64,000 bases of DNA. Source: Brachionus manjavacas (Eukaryota; Rotifera; Eurotatoria; Ploima; Brachionidae). A program made the position numbers and the translations under genes. Shown piece by piece: positions 33,236-44,441 of the stretch. Under the pieces are notes generated by a model. The model was not told the DNA's origin, made no database searches, and saw only the letters and a program-made list of their open reading frames with translations. Position 1 is the first letter of the stretch, and every line of letters begins with the position of its first letter. Where the stretch lies: the NCBI GenBank assembly GCA_019054805.1, contig JAHQIY010000014.1, positions 1,550,001-1,614,000 on the forward strand, in the 5' to 3' direction.

Positions 33236-34296
33236 AGTTTTATTTAAATTATTGATAATTATTTAAAAAAAAAATGTTTAACATTTTTAAACAAAATTTC
33301 TAAAACGTAAATACATGCAAAAATATTGAAATTATTTATTTAAAGAGTAGATCGAATATTGACAGAAAAAGAACAAAATGTTAAGTTTTTTATTTTTTAT
33401 CACTTAATATGACTTTATTTTTATTTTAATGCTAAAAATTTTCGAAATTACCAATTAATAATAATTAATTTTGCTCCAAACTTCACATCCGCTTTTTAAG
33501 GCATGATTGTACCTCTAAACATTGCTTGTAAATTTGAAATAATTACATCAACAACAAAACTTTGAAAAGGTGATCTAAAGTTCTCCAAAAACATAACACA
33601 AATAATCTTGAAGTAATGAAAAACGATTTAAATGATTTAAAATCATTACTAAAAGTTCTATTTTTGCACTTTTTTTTGATTATTTAGGAGTCCCCTAATT
33701 TTTTTAAATTAAAATCAAATTATATATAAAATGTAAAACCTCAGATTTTTTTAAATAAAAAAAATTTAAAAAAGATAAATTTTATTTTAAAAATCTTATT
33801 TGACAGATAATTATTTTTTAATTTAATAAATTGATTAAAATTGACAAATTATCAAAATTTTTTTATCTTTCCAAAAGGAAGTTTAAAAAATAATTTCAAT
33901 AAAGCATTTAATAAATTTTATTAAATATTTTTAGATGTATTTATTAGCTGAAAAATTTTATTTGTTGAATGATGCTTTTATAAACCTTGTTAAAAATATA
34001 TAGAAATTATCAAAAAATTATTGTTGTAATTGATTTATAATTTTTTTCCGCCAAAATTTTAGCTAATATAAAACGAGCTGGCTAAAAATATAGTAATTTT
34101 TCTTCATTTAAAAGCAATATTTTTCATGGCTCTTAGCGGACTGAAGATTAACTTTATCAATAATCACGCTTTAATATTTTAATATTAATGTTTCCATGAC
34201 AATTTAAAATAGATGTAAAGGTTAAGAAATTTTTTAATTAAAATTTTTCAAAAAAAGTAAAAAAAATAATCTTATTCGAAAATTGTAAAATACAAA
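33236..34296. other. AT-rich intergenic DNA upstream of ARMC9
   Basis: Nothing recognised. Confidence 0.5.
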
Positions 34297-37200
34297 ATGT
34301 CCGGCACAGTTGCATTAGAAGCTCAACTGAATGGTTTACTTAAAGAAGTAACTATGAATTATTAAGAGTAGATAAAAAAATTATCCTGTTTAAAGTACTT
34401 AGATCATTATGGCTTTGATTCAACTTTGGCCAAATTTACCGAAGAATGTTCTAGCAAAGGAAAATCAATTTTAGAAATAGAAAAATTAAATAACACAAAT
34501 CCCAAAATCAATCTAATCTTGGTAATTAGTTTCAATACCAGTAAAATTTAAGCTATTTTTTTTCTAGAATGAAATGATCGGCCTGTTCATACAAGGACAG
34601 CGGAAAGATTTTTTTCGCAGATGGTCTGAATACATTGCACCAGATTTAATAAACCAAGACTTACATGCTCAAAAGCTTGAACTCGAACTTAACATTCACT
34701 TTGCTGTTTATCCATTTAGAAAAAATGTTCGAACAAAAAAATAATTTGAATTTTTTTTTTTAATTTAAATTTTAGGTAAATTCAAGAGAAGGAATGAATG
34801 CGTTTAAGGAATACATAGAGAACAAAGGTAGAGTTTTATGCCAAACTAAAGAATTTTTGCCTTATTTCGGCCTTCCATATCACCAAAATCCACAAGACGG
34901 ATATCCTGAGCTTTTCAATGTACATAAACAAATTGTTTAAAAAAATTTATTAAAAATATTATTTTTATAATTATCCAGGAAGCATGGATTGCAGATTTAC
35001 AAAATAAACTAGAAGAATTTATGAAAAATGCCTTGAGAAATAAAAATCAGCCCAAATTGGTTGAGCTTGTATCCCAACAGTCTGATTCGAATTCCAATTT
35101 TGAAATAGCCAGGCTTAAGCAACAATTAGCCGAATCTGAAAAAAGAACCATGGCTTTTATGCGAAAATTCAACAGGGTCCAGTCTGAATACCACTCGTTG
35201 ATTGGCATTACAGCCGAGTTGGTTGATAGCCTGGAGAATTCTATTAACGGAAAACCTGTCAGCAATGAATACATACAAAATATATGCTTCAAGCTTTTTA
35301 ACACACAACTAAAACAAACCATTGATTTTACTAGACCTGGAACTGCCGGAGATCATATCCGCAACTCGCTCGCCTACCAAAAGCTCATACCGTAAAAATT
35401 TTAATTTTTAAATTTTAATTAAAAAAATTTAATTTTTAAATTTTAATTAAAAAAATTTAATTTTTACATTTTAATTAAAAAAATTTAATTTTTAAATTTT
35501 AATTAAAAAATTTTAACTTTAGAGAAAAATCGGATCTGAAAAAAAACATTCCGTCACTGGACTTTGTTAAAATAAAGCATGACTTGAGTCACCAACATGA
35601 AAAACGACAGCTTGCGCTTCTGCAAGCGCTGCGCTGGAGACTTACCAAAGCTGAATCAACTGAACAGCGGCAGCAAATTTTAACTTCTTACATAGCGTCA
35701 GATTTACTAAATTTCCGCAATGAAAAGCCAACAAACAGCATCATAGATCTACTCAAATCACCAAATGAAATGATTAAACAATTCATGGCTAGAATGATAA
35801 ACACTTTTGCTTCACTCAATTATGGTCGCAGCTATTTGGCATCAAGTCCAGATTTGGTCAAAAATATGATCCTGGCACTAAGGCACGAAAAAGAGGATAC
35901 TTACACAAGGAAAAATTTACTAGCCGCTCTACAAAAGTTGAGCTTAAGACACAATTTACATTTATTAATGATCAATGAGAATGCTATTGATTATCTAGTT
36001 GATCTTTTTGAAGACAACGAGTCCTTGAGCGACTATTCTTTGGAGTATGCCGTGGCACTGTTTATGAATTTGACCCTAAAAAAAGCCGGAAAATACAAAT
36101 GTGTCAATGATCATAAGCGAATACTTAAAGTTTTGACCGAATTGTTGTCAAATTCGTCAATTGAGGCTCAGAATTATATAAATGGCGCTCTGTATAGCAT
36201 TTTGACTGTTCCTCAGATAAGACTTTATGCCAAAGAAATTGTAAAATTTTTGCCTCTTAACTCTAGTGCTAATTTGAACTTTTTGTTTTAAAGAAATGCT
36301 TTGACTTAGAATAGGCCAAGGATCTTTGACAATTTAGAGAAAATTTCTTTTTAAAAAAATCTCTGTTTAACTTTTCTCCCAACAGTTTTGTGTCCCAAAA
36401 GATTTTTATGAGGGTTAACATTTTTTTTCGTAAAAATTATGTGGCCACTACAATAATTGCTTGGAACGGCAAAAAATTCAATTTTATGAATTTAGTGACT
36501 TCTACTTAAGCTTAAGCATGAAAAAATTCTGGGAGAAAGATTATTAAAAAAATATAAAACCTCTTTAGTGTAATGTATTTTTATCAAATTTTGATTTTTA
36601 ATAAAAAGCTGGTCAAAATTATTTAATCAACCCAAAAAATTTAAAAAATTTATAGAAGATAATTTTTGTAATATTTTCAGTATATTTTTTTACAAAAATT
36701 AGAAATTTAATTTAAAAAGTTAAAGATAACTTTGGTTCATATTTGACTCTTAACTTTTATTTAACTCTAATCAAATTTAATACACTTGTTTATTAGATTA
36801 AAAAAGGCAGTGATGGGTTTGAGTAATTTTAAGTGCAAAAATTTAATGTTTTTTTTTTTAAATATGCTTTTTTATCTATTAAAATTATGATCTTTTTGGA
36901 ATTACATTTTTCACTTGTGTTCAATTAGAAATTTTGTTTAAAGTAAGAATTGAATTTTTACGAATGACCAAATGTTAAAATTATCTCTAAATATGTCAAA
37001 CAAAAGATAAAGTCCTTAAATATTCCTTGGAATGAATTATTAAAAAATTATATTTTTTTAAAAATTGCTTTTAAACAAATTGTTCAAATTAGAAATTTAT
37101 TTTTTATCAAGATGACTTTTAAAGTTATGTATAATTTCAAGAATTTGGCTGAAGTTATCCAAAATTTTTCATCAGATGATGATTATGTGAACAAACAACG

Positions 37201-37957
37201 AGAAGTACTAATCAATAAAATAAATGAAGATTCTGACAATGAGACCGAGCAGCCAGATGACGAAGAGGATGATGAAGATGACGAGGAAGATGGCGATTTG
37301 ATGGAAAGAGAATTAGATGCTGGAGAGACAATTTTCAAGCAAACAGACGAAATTTCTGGAGAAAATTTGCTATTAAAATTTTATTCATTTATTAATCAAG
37401 GTAATGAGCCGAAAATGAGCCGTGAAGGGTCCAAACATAAATTAAAAAATGAATTATTAAATGAATCGACCCTTTTAAACAAGCCAACAACTCCATTAAG
37501 TGTGCGGAACAGCCAAGTTATTCAATCTAAAAATTTTGAGAAATCACAATCTAGAAACAATTCGTTATCTCAAAGTTTGGCACCTACAAAAAAAGATAAC
37601 CTAAAATCAAGTCTGTCATTCAATAAGACACAAAGTCGAGAAAAATTTGGAAAAAAGTTGACTGATTCAAAGAGTAAATCAAATTTTCCAAGCATAAATT
37701 CAAATGATATAAGAAGCATTGACAGCTATGAGCCAGTTAACGCAAATGTTCAAGATTCCAACGAGGCGTTTAGAAATAAGCCTAAAATTCAACGAACACC
37801 TGATCCAAGCACACGACAAAAATCTGTAATGGCGTCGTCAATTCAATCGAATTCGTCCTATGTACCAAAATATTCTGTCAGCGAGCCGAGGCCAAGTTCG
37901 GCAAGTTCGAATAAATCGAAAAACTCGCCTAATTCATCTACTTTAAATCAAAATTAA
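34297..37957 (+). CDS. ARMC9: ARMC9 homologue (LisH and armadillo-repeat ciliary protein)
   Basis: ARMC9 acts at the ciliary base and is a Joubert-syndrome gene in humans. Exons 34297-34347, 34396-34521, 34568-34726, 34776-34919, 34979-35391, 35523-36240 and 37112-37957 join in phase to 818 aa, close to the human length. Landmarks: LisH (LKEYLDHYGFDSTLAKF), FFRRWSEYI, LNIHFAVYPF, TKEFLPYFGLPY, a coiled coil, YHSLIGITAELVDSLE, TIDFTRPGTAG, LALLQALRWRLTKAE, the ARM repeats (FMARMINTFASL, LEYAVALFMNL, YINGALYSILTVP), the acidic DDEEDDEDDEEDGDLMERELD run and ISGENLL. The last intron is 871 nt, against about 50 for the others. Failure to splice it gives a stop at 36291 and a protein without the acidic tail. 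A second acceptor at 37141 is also in phase. Confidence 0.93.
35397..35515. repeat. Four-copy 28-bp tandem repeat in an ARMC9 intron
   Basis: About four copies of a 28-nt unit built of TTTAATTTTTAAATTTTAAT and then an A-run fill most of the 131-nt intron 5. One copy has a single A-to-C change (TTTTTACATTTT). This may vary in length between individuals. Confidence 0.85.
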
Positions 37958-38590
37958 AAAAGATCAAAATTTATTTTCACTGTGTTTTTTCTCACCTTTT
38001 AAATATATTCCCATTAAGATAATAAAATTTTTTAATTCACATTTTTTTTAAATAAATATAAAGAATGTATATTTTTAGAAAGTCGGGAGTAAATGAAAAT
38101 TTTTCTTTAACTCTTTCAAAGCTTAGAAAAATTATCAATATTATTTTATTTTCCTAGTTTATCAATATAACAATGTTCTGTTAAAATGAAAAAATCGTTA
38201 ATATTTTATTTATTATTTTATTAAAAACAACTAAAAACTACTACTACTACTATTAGGATGTGGTTAAAAAACATAAACTTGAAGTTCATGATCATGATCA
38301 CATGATCTAAACTTACTGGATTAATTTTGTTTTGCAAAATTTCAAAATATTGATTTAGATTTGATTTTACTTCCTAATTAAAAATTAAACAAACCATGTC
38401 TAATTAATTTTAAAAATTAAGTATTTAAAAAAAAATTTTTTTTTTACCAAATACTAAAAGTTTTGATTTGAAATTTACATTTGATCATTAACTTCAATTT
38501 TCCTAAAAAACCATAAAAGTGAAAACACAAAAAACAGATATTAATTAAAAATATTCTGTTTTATAATAAAATAATAAAAAATAAGGAATT
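37958..38590. other. AT-rich intergenic DNA
   Basis: A short ACTACTACTACTACT run lies at about 38235-38251, like the LINE 3' tails. Nothing else is recognised. Confidence 0.4.
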
Positions 38591-38599
38591 ATTAAAAAA

Positions 38600-39440
38600 A
38601 GTGATCTACGCGGCAAATGTTGAAGTTTAAATAAACTAAGGCTTTGGCAGACTTTGCTTTTCACCATTCCAAAAACTACATTGTCAATGACTGTTATAAA
38701 GCAATTTTCGCGCACTAACAGCATTAACTAATAATCTGTTTCATAATTTTACACAGCGATTTGTTAAGAAATTTAATCTCAAAGAGTCTCTGCGATTTAT
38801 TTCTCGGACTAATCAATTGTAATGTGATCTTTTTAGGTTTTTTACACCACAAGCGAACCGACACCATTTGTTGACGATATTTTTAAAAACCTTTTAAATT
38901 TTTGTATATTTGAATTAAGTCACAATTTAAACGACGATTTTTAAGTTTCATTAGATTTAAGTATTTCAATCTGTCTTCATGAGACTTGGTTCTGGTATAA
39001 TCAATCAGTTTTGTTGCTCTTCTTTGCACTTTTTCAAGAATTATAAAGTCTTTTTTTAAATTCGGACTCCAGGTTCCTACTGCATACTCCAGATGGGGTC
39101 TCACAAGTGATGTATAGTGAAGTCTTAATGATTCTCGGCTAAGGTTCTTAAAAGAATTTCTTATTTTACCTAATATTCGGTTAGCTTTCCTAGCTGCTAC
39201 AGTACATTGTTTATTTCATTTCAGATCATTTGTAATAAAAACACCCAAATCCTTTTCTTCTGTTATCTCCTCTAGGAAATGAAATAAATTTTGGTTTGAT
39301 AATAAGTATTTGGCTTTTTTTTCTCTTTCCTAGATACATTGCTTTTCATTTGTTCAGGTTTAGAATTGTTGACCAATTTTCTGTCCACTCCATTAGGAGA
39401 TCGAGGTCTTTCTGAAGTTCTAATGATCCTACGTTCGAGA
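38600..39440 (-). mobile_element. Decayed CR1/jockey-like LINE fragment
   Basis: The minus strand reads through the post-palm region: MEWTENWSTILNLNK, then EEKDLGVFITNDLK, NRILGKIRNSF, LVRPHLEYAVGTWSP, LEKVQRRATKLIDY, and a diverged tail to about 38600. The frame 39104-38883 is open; stops and shifts lie upstream (near 39225 and 39280) and downstream. It is a different subfamily from the copy at 1943. Confidence 0.75.
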
Positions 39441-40671
39441 ATTCGGAGAGACCAATTAATCAATCAATTAATTCATATTTACATTTAGTTCAAACTGATT
39501 TTTCATTTTTTGAAAACTTTTTTTTTTTTTATGTTTATCGGTGCAAAATTTAATCATGTGGCTAGGTCTAGGTCTCTAATCCAGCTCGCCAAGGCTTTGT
39601 CTAGATTATATTCTAAATGAATAAATATTTAGATATAAGGAACAAGTGTATGCTTTGCATATGGCACTAAGATTTTTGAAAAATTTAAAAATGAAGTAAA
39701 CGCATAAAAACTTCAGAGTGATACGTGTTCTCTCTTTAATTGGATTAATAAGGGGTTAAACAGCTTTAATGCTAACAGTTACAGTCCAGTTCTGGTACAC
39801 ATGAATTCTCATTTCAAAGACAAATAGTAATCAGAGACTCGAATTCTTTACCAACACTGTAATATAACGTCACACACAAAGACAAGAGGGACAACTTTAT
39901 CGCCTATAATAGGCACTCAACCTAACATAGTGTATGAAGGAAGATATTCGGAGTAAGAATTTAAACTAAAATAAAAAGGAGACACATCTTAACAAGAACA
40001 TATGATAATGAAGACTTTTTTAAATTGATTTATTTTTACTTTGCTGGAATAAATAGTAAAATGAATTACATTGTGATAAGCTTTTGGAACAGGTTACCGA
40101 TACTAGCAGAAGCTATCATAATATGTATCCTGTATTCCATTTGGTTCCGGGAACCGGAATTCACAATAGCTTACGATTATTATTACTATTTTAAGTTTTT
40201 TTATAGTGCGTTCAACTGCATCCTATTTACTAAACAATAAATAAAAGGAAATTTTTTTTAATAAAAATTGATTACAGTTTTTTCATTTAATTATTTTTCA
40301 AGAGTGATTTTAGACTAAACTAAATTTTTCAAAAGCTTAAAATTGTTTAAAAAATTTAAATTTAAAATTTAAAATTTTTCTTTTTTTATTATTAGCTCTT
40401 ATTAAAAGAAAATTATTTTTAATTTTCATTTCTAATTAAAAAATAAATAGAAAAAAGAATTTAAAAGAGCATAGAAATAAATAAGTGCACTTATTTTGGA
40501 AAATTTAATTAACAATTCACTCTTAGGAACTAATTGGAATGTTTTATTTTGTTTTATTAGAATAGACAAAAAAATCGACACCAGAATTTTATTAGTTTTT
40601 GAAGTGTTTTTTTAAATTTTTATTTTAAATATTAAGATTAAATACTGAAGGCCAAAAAATACAAATCAACA
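39441..40671. other. Intergenic DNA with a possible LINE tail
   Basis: Around 40060-40110 a plus frame includes VISFWNRLPILAEA, similar to the terminal NRVxxxWNRLPEEVV motif of the LINE at 1943. No other signal. Confidence 0.35.
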
Positions 40672-41603
40672 ATGGTTTCTATTTACTTTCTTTCTTTGAC
40701 AATTATGCTTGGCTTTGTAAAAAATGCCCAAGCTTTAGAGAACAGATTTTCAATTGTGAAAATAAATAACAGTAACAGCTTTGACTTAGCTCAAAATTTC
40801 AAAGCCAATTTTACAATCAACATTTTAAATGCCATTTCTAATTTAAAATGTTCAAGCCAATGTTCTTTGGAAATAAAATGTCTTTATTTTTCTTATTCAA
40901 TATCGAAATCATCTCAAGTTTGCTCCTTATTTTCAAGCGATAAAATTGATTCTTCTAACGTGATTTTTGATTTGAATTCAAAAATTTACAGAAAAATTTT
41001 GACTGAAAACGTTACCATTTTAACCACTGTACCAATGGATTACACTTGTGTGAATCAAGACTGCATTTGCAATGACGCTTTAAGGTGGTATGATAACGAT
41101 ATAAAACAAATTTAATTTTTATTTTATAGTTTTTATTCAACAATTCAAAATAAGTGTATTAAATGTAGAGATGGATGGTGGCCTTACAAAAATGTCTGCT
41201 ATCAAGGATTTGCTATGGCTCGAAAATGGACAGATTATGTGGCTTATTGCAATTCTTTGAACTCGACTTTATTGATGCCAATCGATGTTGACAAATTTAA
41301 TTATTTTGCTATTGTTGGCAGAAATTTGAGCTTAATTAATTCAGTTATACGTTTATGGGTATAATTTGAGAAACAAAAAATTTTAATTTAAAATAATTTT
41401 ATTAGGTGTCGGCAAAATATGATGTGCAGTCTGTTTATGAATGGACAAACGGGGTCCCTTTAAATAAATCATATCTAAACTCTATATTTTATGATTCATC
41501 TTCAAGTGGTTATTTTGCATATATAGTAGGAAATCAAGTTCCCCAATTAGGCTTAACGTTAACAACTTCAACTTCTAATGGAGTGTGTGAGTATTTCGAA
41601 TAA
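40672..41603 (+). CDS. Secreted PAN-like + C-type-lectin-like protein, member 5
   Basis: Exons 40672-41084, 41130-41358 (229 nt, as in members 1, 2 and 6) and 41406-41603 join in phase to 279 aa. Signal peptide MVSIYFLSLTIMLGFVKNAQA. The PAN-like region has NLKCSSQCSLEIKC and a later VCSLF. The linker is very short (ILTTVP), followed by DYTCVNQDCIC, CIKCRDGWWPYKNVCYQGF, AYCNSLNSTLL and the terminal NGVCEYFE. Exon 3 lacks the GCF cysteine (it reads SSGYFAY), so one canonical lectin disulphide may be absent. Protein sequence is well diverged from members 1-3. It is tail-to-tail with member 6. Confidence 0.82.
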
Positions 41604-41884
41604 AAGAAAATAGTGGCTAAATTAATTAATTTTATATTCTGTGTTATGTTCAAAATACATAGCTTTTGTACCAAATTAAGATTTTTTTCTTCTAAATTTA
41701 AATAGTAAATTAATTTCATTTAAAAAAACTTAAGAATTTATTAAATATCTTTTTTATTTAATAAAAAAATCAATTTATTTTTTAATAAAAAAAAAAGCAT
41801 TTTAATATTGATTTATAAAATTAATAAAATATTTTTATTGAAGAATCTAGTATAGATTTTTAGACGATAAAAAATTATTTTAAT
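41604..41884. other. Short convergent spacer between lectin genes 5 and 6
   Basis: AT-rich; must hold both polyadenylation regions. No other signal. Confidence 0.5.
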
Positions 41885-44025
41885 TCATTCTGAATATTCG
41901 CAAATTCCACCAGATCTTAAGCTACACCAATAAATACCTAATAAAGAATATGGAGTTGTATAAAAAGAAAAACAACCGGTGAAAAAATTGAATAAGGATG
42001 GCACAAGAAATGATCTATTCAATGACTGTTTATTCACCCATTCATAAACTCCAATCCTGCTGTACTTGGCATTTACCTTATTACAAACAGTTAAAAAATT
42101 TATATCAATTTCTATTAAATATATAAAATTTACCCAAGTTCGTTGATTTCTGTTAATTGATGTTAAATTCTTTGATACTAGCTGAAAAAAATTAAATTTT
42201 TCAGATTCTTCTGTTATCAATAAAGTAGAATCTAATGAAATACAAAAATCAACATATTCTTGCCATCTTTTCTGACTATCAAATGCTTGAAAACAAACAC
42301 TTCTGTATGCAGACCATCCGTTTTTACATTTGATGCATTTATTTTTACTCTTTGAAAAATGACTTTTTGAAAAAAAGTTTATCTAGATTCAAATAAAAAA
42401 TAAAAATGAAAAAACCTGTTTTTGTCAAAACATATACATTCTTGGTTTACACAAGTATAATCAGGTGTAGTTGTAGTTGATGTAGTTGAAGTTGATGTAG
42501 TTTCAGTTGATGTAGTTTCGGTTGATGTAGTTTCAGTTGATGTGGATGTGGTTGATGTGGTTTTAGTTGATGTGGATGTTGTTGATGTAGTTTCAATTGA
42601 TGTAGTTGTGGTTGATGTGGATGTGGTTGATGTGGTTTTAGTTGATGTGGATGTGGTTGATGTGGTTTTAGTTGATGTGGATGTGGTTGATGTAGTTGTG
42701 GTTGATGTGGATGTTGTTGATGTAGTTTTAATTGATGTAGTTGTGGTTGATGTGGATGTGGTTGATGTGGTTTTAGTTGATGTGGATGTGGTTGATGTAG
42801 TTGTGGTTGATGTGGATGTTGTTGATGTAGTTTCAATTGATGTAGTTGTGGTTGATGTGAATGTGGTTGATGTGGTTTTAGTTGATGTGGATGTGGTTGA
42901 TGTAGTTGATGTGGATGTGGTTGATGTAGTTGTGGTTGATGTGGATGTTGTTGATGTAGTTTCAATTGATGTAGTTGTGGTTGATGTGGATGTTGTTGTA
43001 GTTGAAGTAGTTGTAATTGATGTAGATGTAGTTTCAATTGATGTAGTTGTGGTTGATGTGGATGTTGTTGATGGAGTTGTAGTTGAAGTAGTTGTAATTG
43101 ATGTAGATGTAGTTGTGGTTGATGTGGATGTGGTTGATGTGGATGTGGTTGATGTGGATGTGGTTGATGTGGATGTGGTTGATGTGGATGTGGTTGATGT
43201 GGTTTTAGTTGATGTGGATGTGGTTGATGTGGATGTTGTTGATGTAGTTTCAATTGATGTAGTTGTGGTTGATGTGGATGTTGTTGATGGAGTTGTAGTT
43301 GAAGTAGTTGTAATTGATGTAGATGTAGTTGTGGTTGATGTCGATGTGGTTGATGTGGATGTGGTTGATGTGGATGTGGTTGATGTGGATGTGGTTGATG
43401 TGGTTTTAGTTGATGTGGATGTGGTTGATGTGGATGTTGTTGATGTAGTTTCAATTGATGTAGTTGTGGTTGATGTGGATGTTGTTGTAGTTGAAGTAGT
43501 TGTAATTGATGTAGATGTAGTTACAGTTGATGTAGTTGTAGTTGATGTAGTTGTGGTGAATGTGGATGTGGTTGATGTGGATGTAGTTGTAGTTGATATG
43601 GTTGTGGTTGATGAAGTTGGAGATGTAATGGATACTGTATTTGAAATCTTTTCTATTGTTATGTCTTTTTCACATTTGATATCCTTTTTTAAATAGATGA
43701 GGGAATTTTGATCATATGAAATATCACTTTGAGTGATGCGTTTTGATTTGAAAAACTCACAAGTTAACCTTTTCTCATAATTTTTGAATATGTATGAAAA
43801 ACATTTATTAATAGAGGAACAAATAGAAGCGCATTTTAATAAACTAAAATCGTTAATTGAAAAAAGAGAAAAATTTTGCTTAAAAGCTTCACTCACATAG
43901 AATTTCTGTAACTCATTTATTTTTAACTTTTCATATCTATTAATCTCTTGTCCAAAATAAGCTTTAATAATAATTAAGAACAAAAAATTTATTATTAAAC
44001 CATAAATGCCATTTAGGCGCCTCAT
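41885..44025 (-). CDS. Mucin-like PAN + C-type-lectin-like protein, member 6
   Basis: Exons 44025-42416, 42362-42134 (229 nt) and 42076-41885 (192 nt) join in phase to 676 aa. A signal peptide (LIINFLFLIIIKAYF) and a PAN region (LLKCASICSSINKC, LTCEFF) are followed by about 370 residues of Thr/Ser with scattered Lys, Glu and Ile. Then come DYTCVNQECICFDK, CIKCKNGWSAYRSVCFQAF, the lectin domain with FTGCFSFYTTP, and the terminal GICEYSE. The Thr/Ser region should be densely O-glycosylated, giving an extended mucin stalk between the two binding domains. It is secreted; no membrane anchor or GPI signal is seen. A mucus, tube, egg-coat or adhesive role would fit but is only inference. Confidence 0.87.
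42470..43610. repeat. Coding minisatellite (Thr/Ser stalk of lectin member 6)
   Basis: The repeat is built from 6-nt words GATGTG, GTTGAT and GATGTA, arranged in higher-order units of about 45-90 nt. Some long blocks recur, for example the block at 43059-43270 recurs at 43272-43480. Only the minus frame with Thr/Ser is real. Length is likely to vary between alleles. Confidence 0.92.
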
Positions 44026-44441
44026 TTTCTGAGATTTAAAAAATTACATCTCGCCTTTTTTATATGAAATTTTTGATTTTTTGTTTCCTTAAAAAGTACT
44101 TTAAAATTTAATAAAAATTACATTTTATTTTATTATCAAAAATCAGATATTCAAATGTTTGTAAATTTTTAATAATTTAAATAAAATTTTATTAATCTAA
44201 AACAATGACTTAGATTTAATTTCAATTGAAGTCTTTTTGACCGAAAACTTAAACTAATGTCTCATAAGAAACGCATTTGATCAAATGAAAATAAGCCTTC
44301 ATTTGTACTTTGATCAATTTCAACTCAGCTCAAATATTGATGTGTGTAGCAAAAAATTAATATTGAATTCTTTTATTATTTTTAGTTTAAAATTGAAAAT
44401 AAAATTATTTAATTAAAAAATATTTTAAACGTTTATTTGGA
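44026..44441. other. Spacer between lectin 6 start and innexin end
   Basis: AT-rich; would contain the lectin 6 promoter. Nothing recognised. Confidence 0.45.

Noticed and set aside
42447-43454. 335-codon minus-strand frame of (HQPHP)n
   Set aside because: Alternative frame of the same minisatellite. It lacks signal peptide, splice sites and flanking domains.
42542-43696. 384-codon plus-strand frame of (DVVDV)n
   Set aside because: Antisense shadow of the Thr/Ser minisatellite of lectin member 6. It has no context beyond the repeat.
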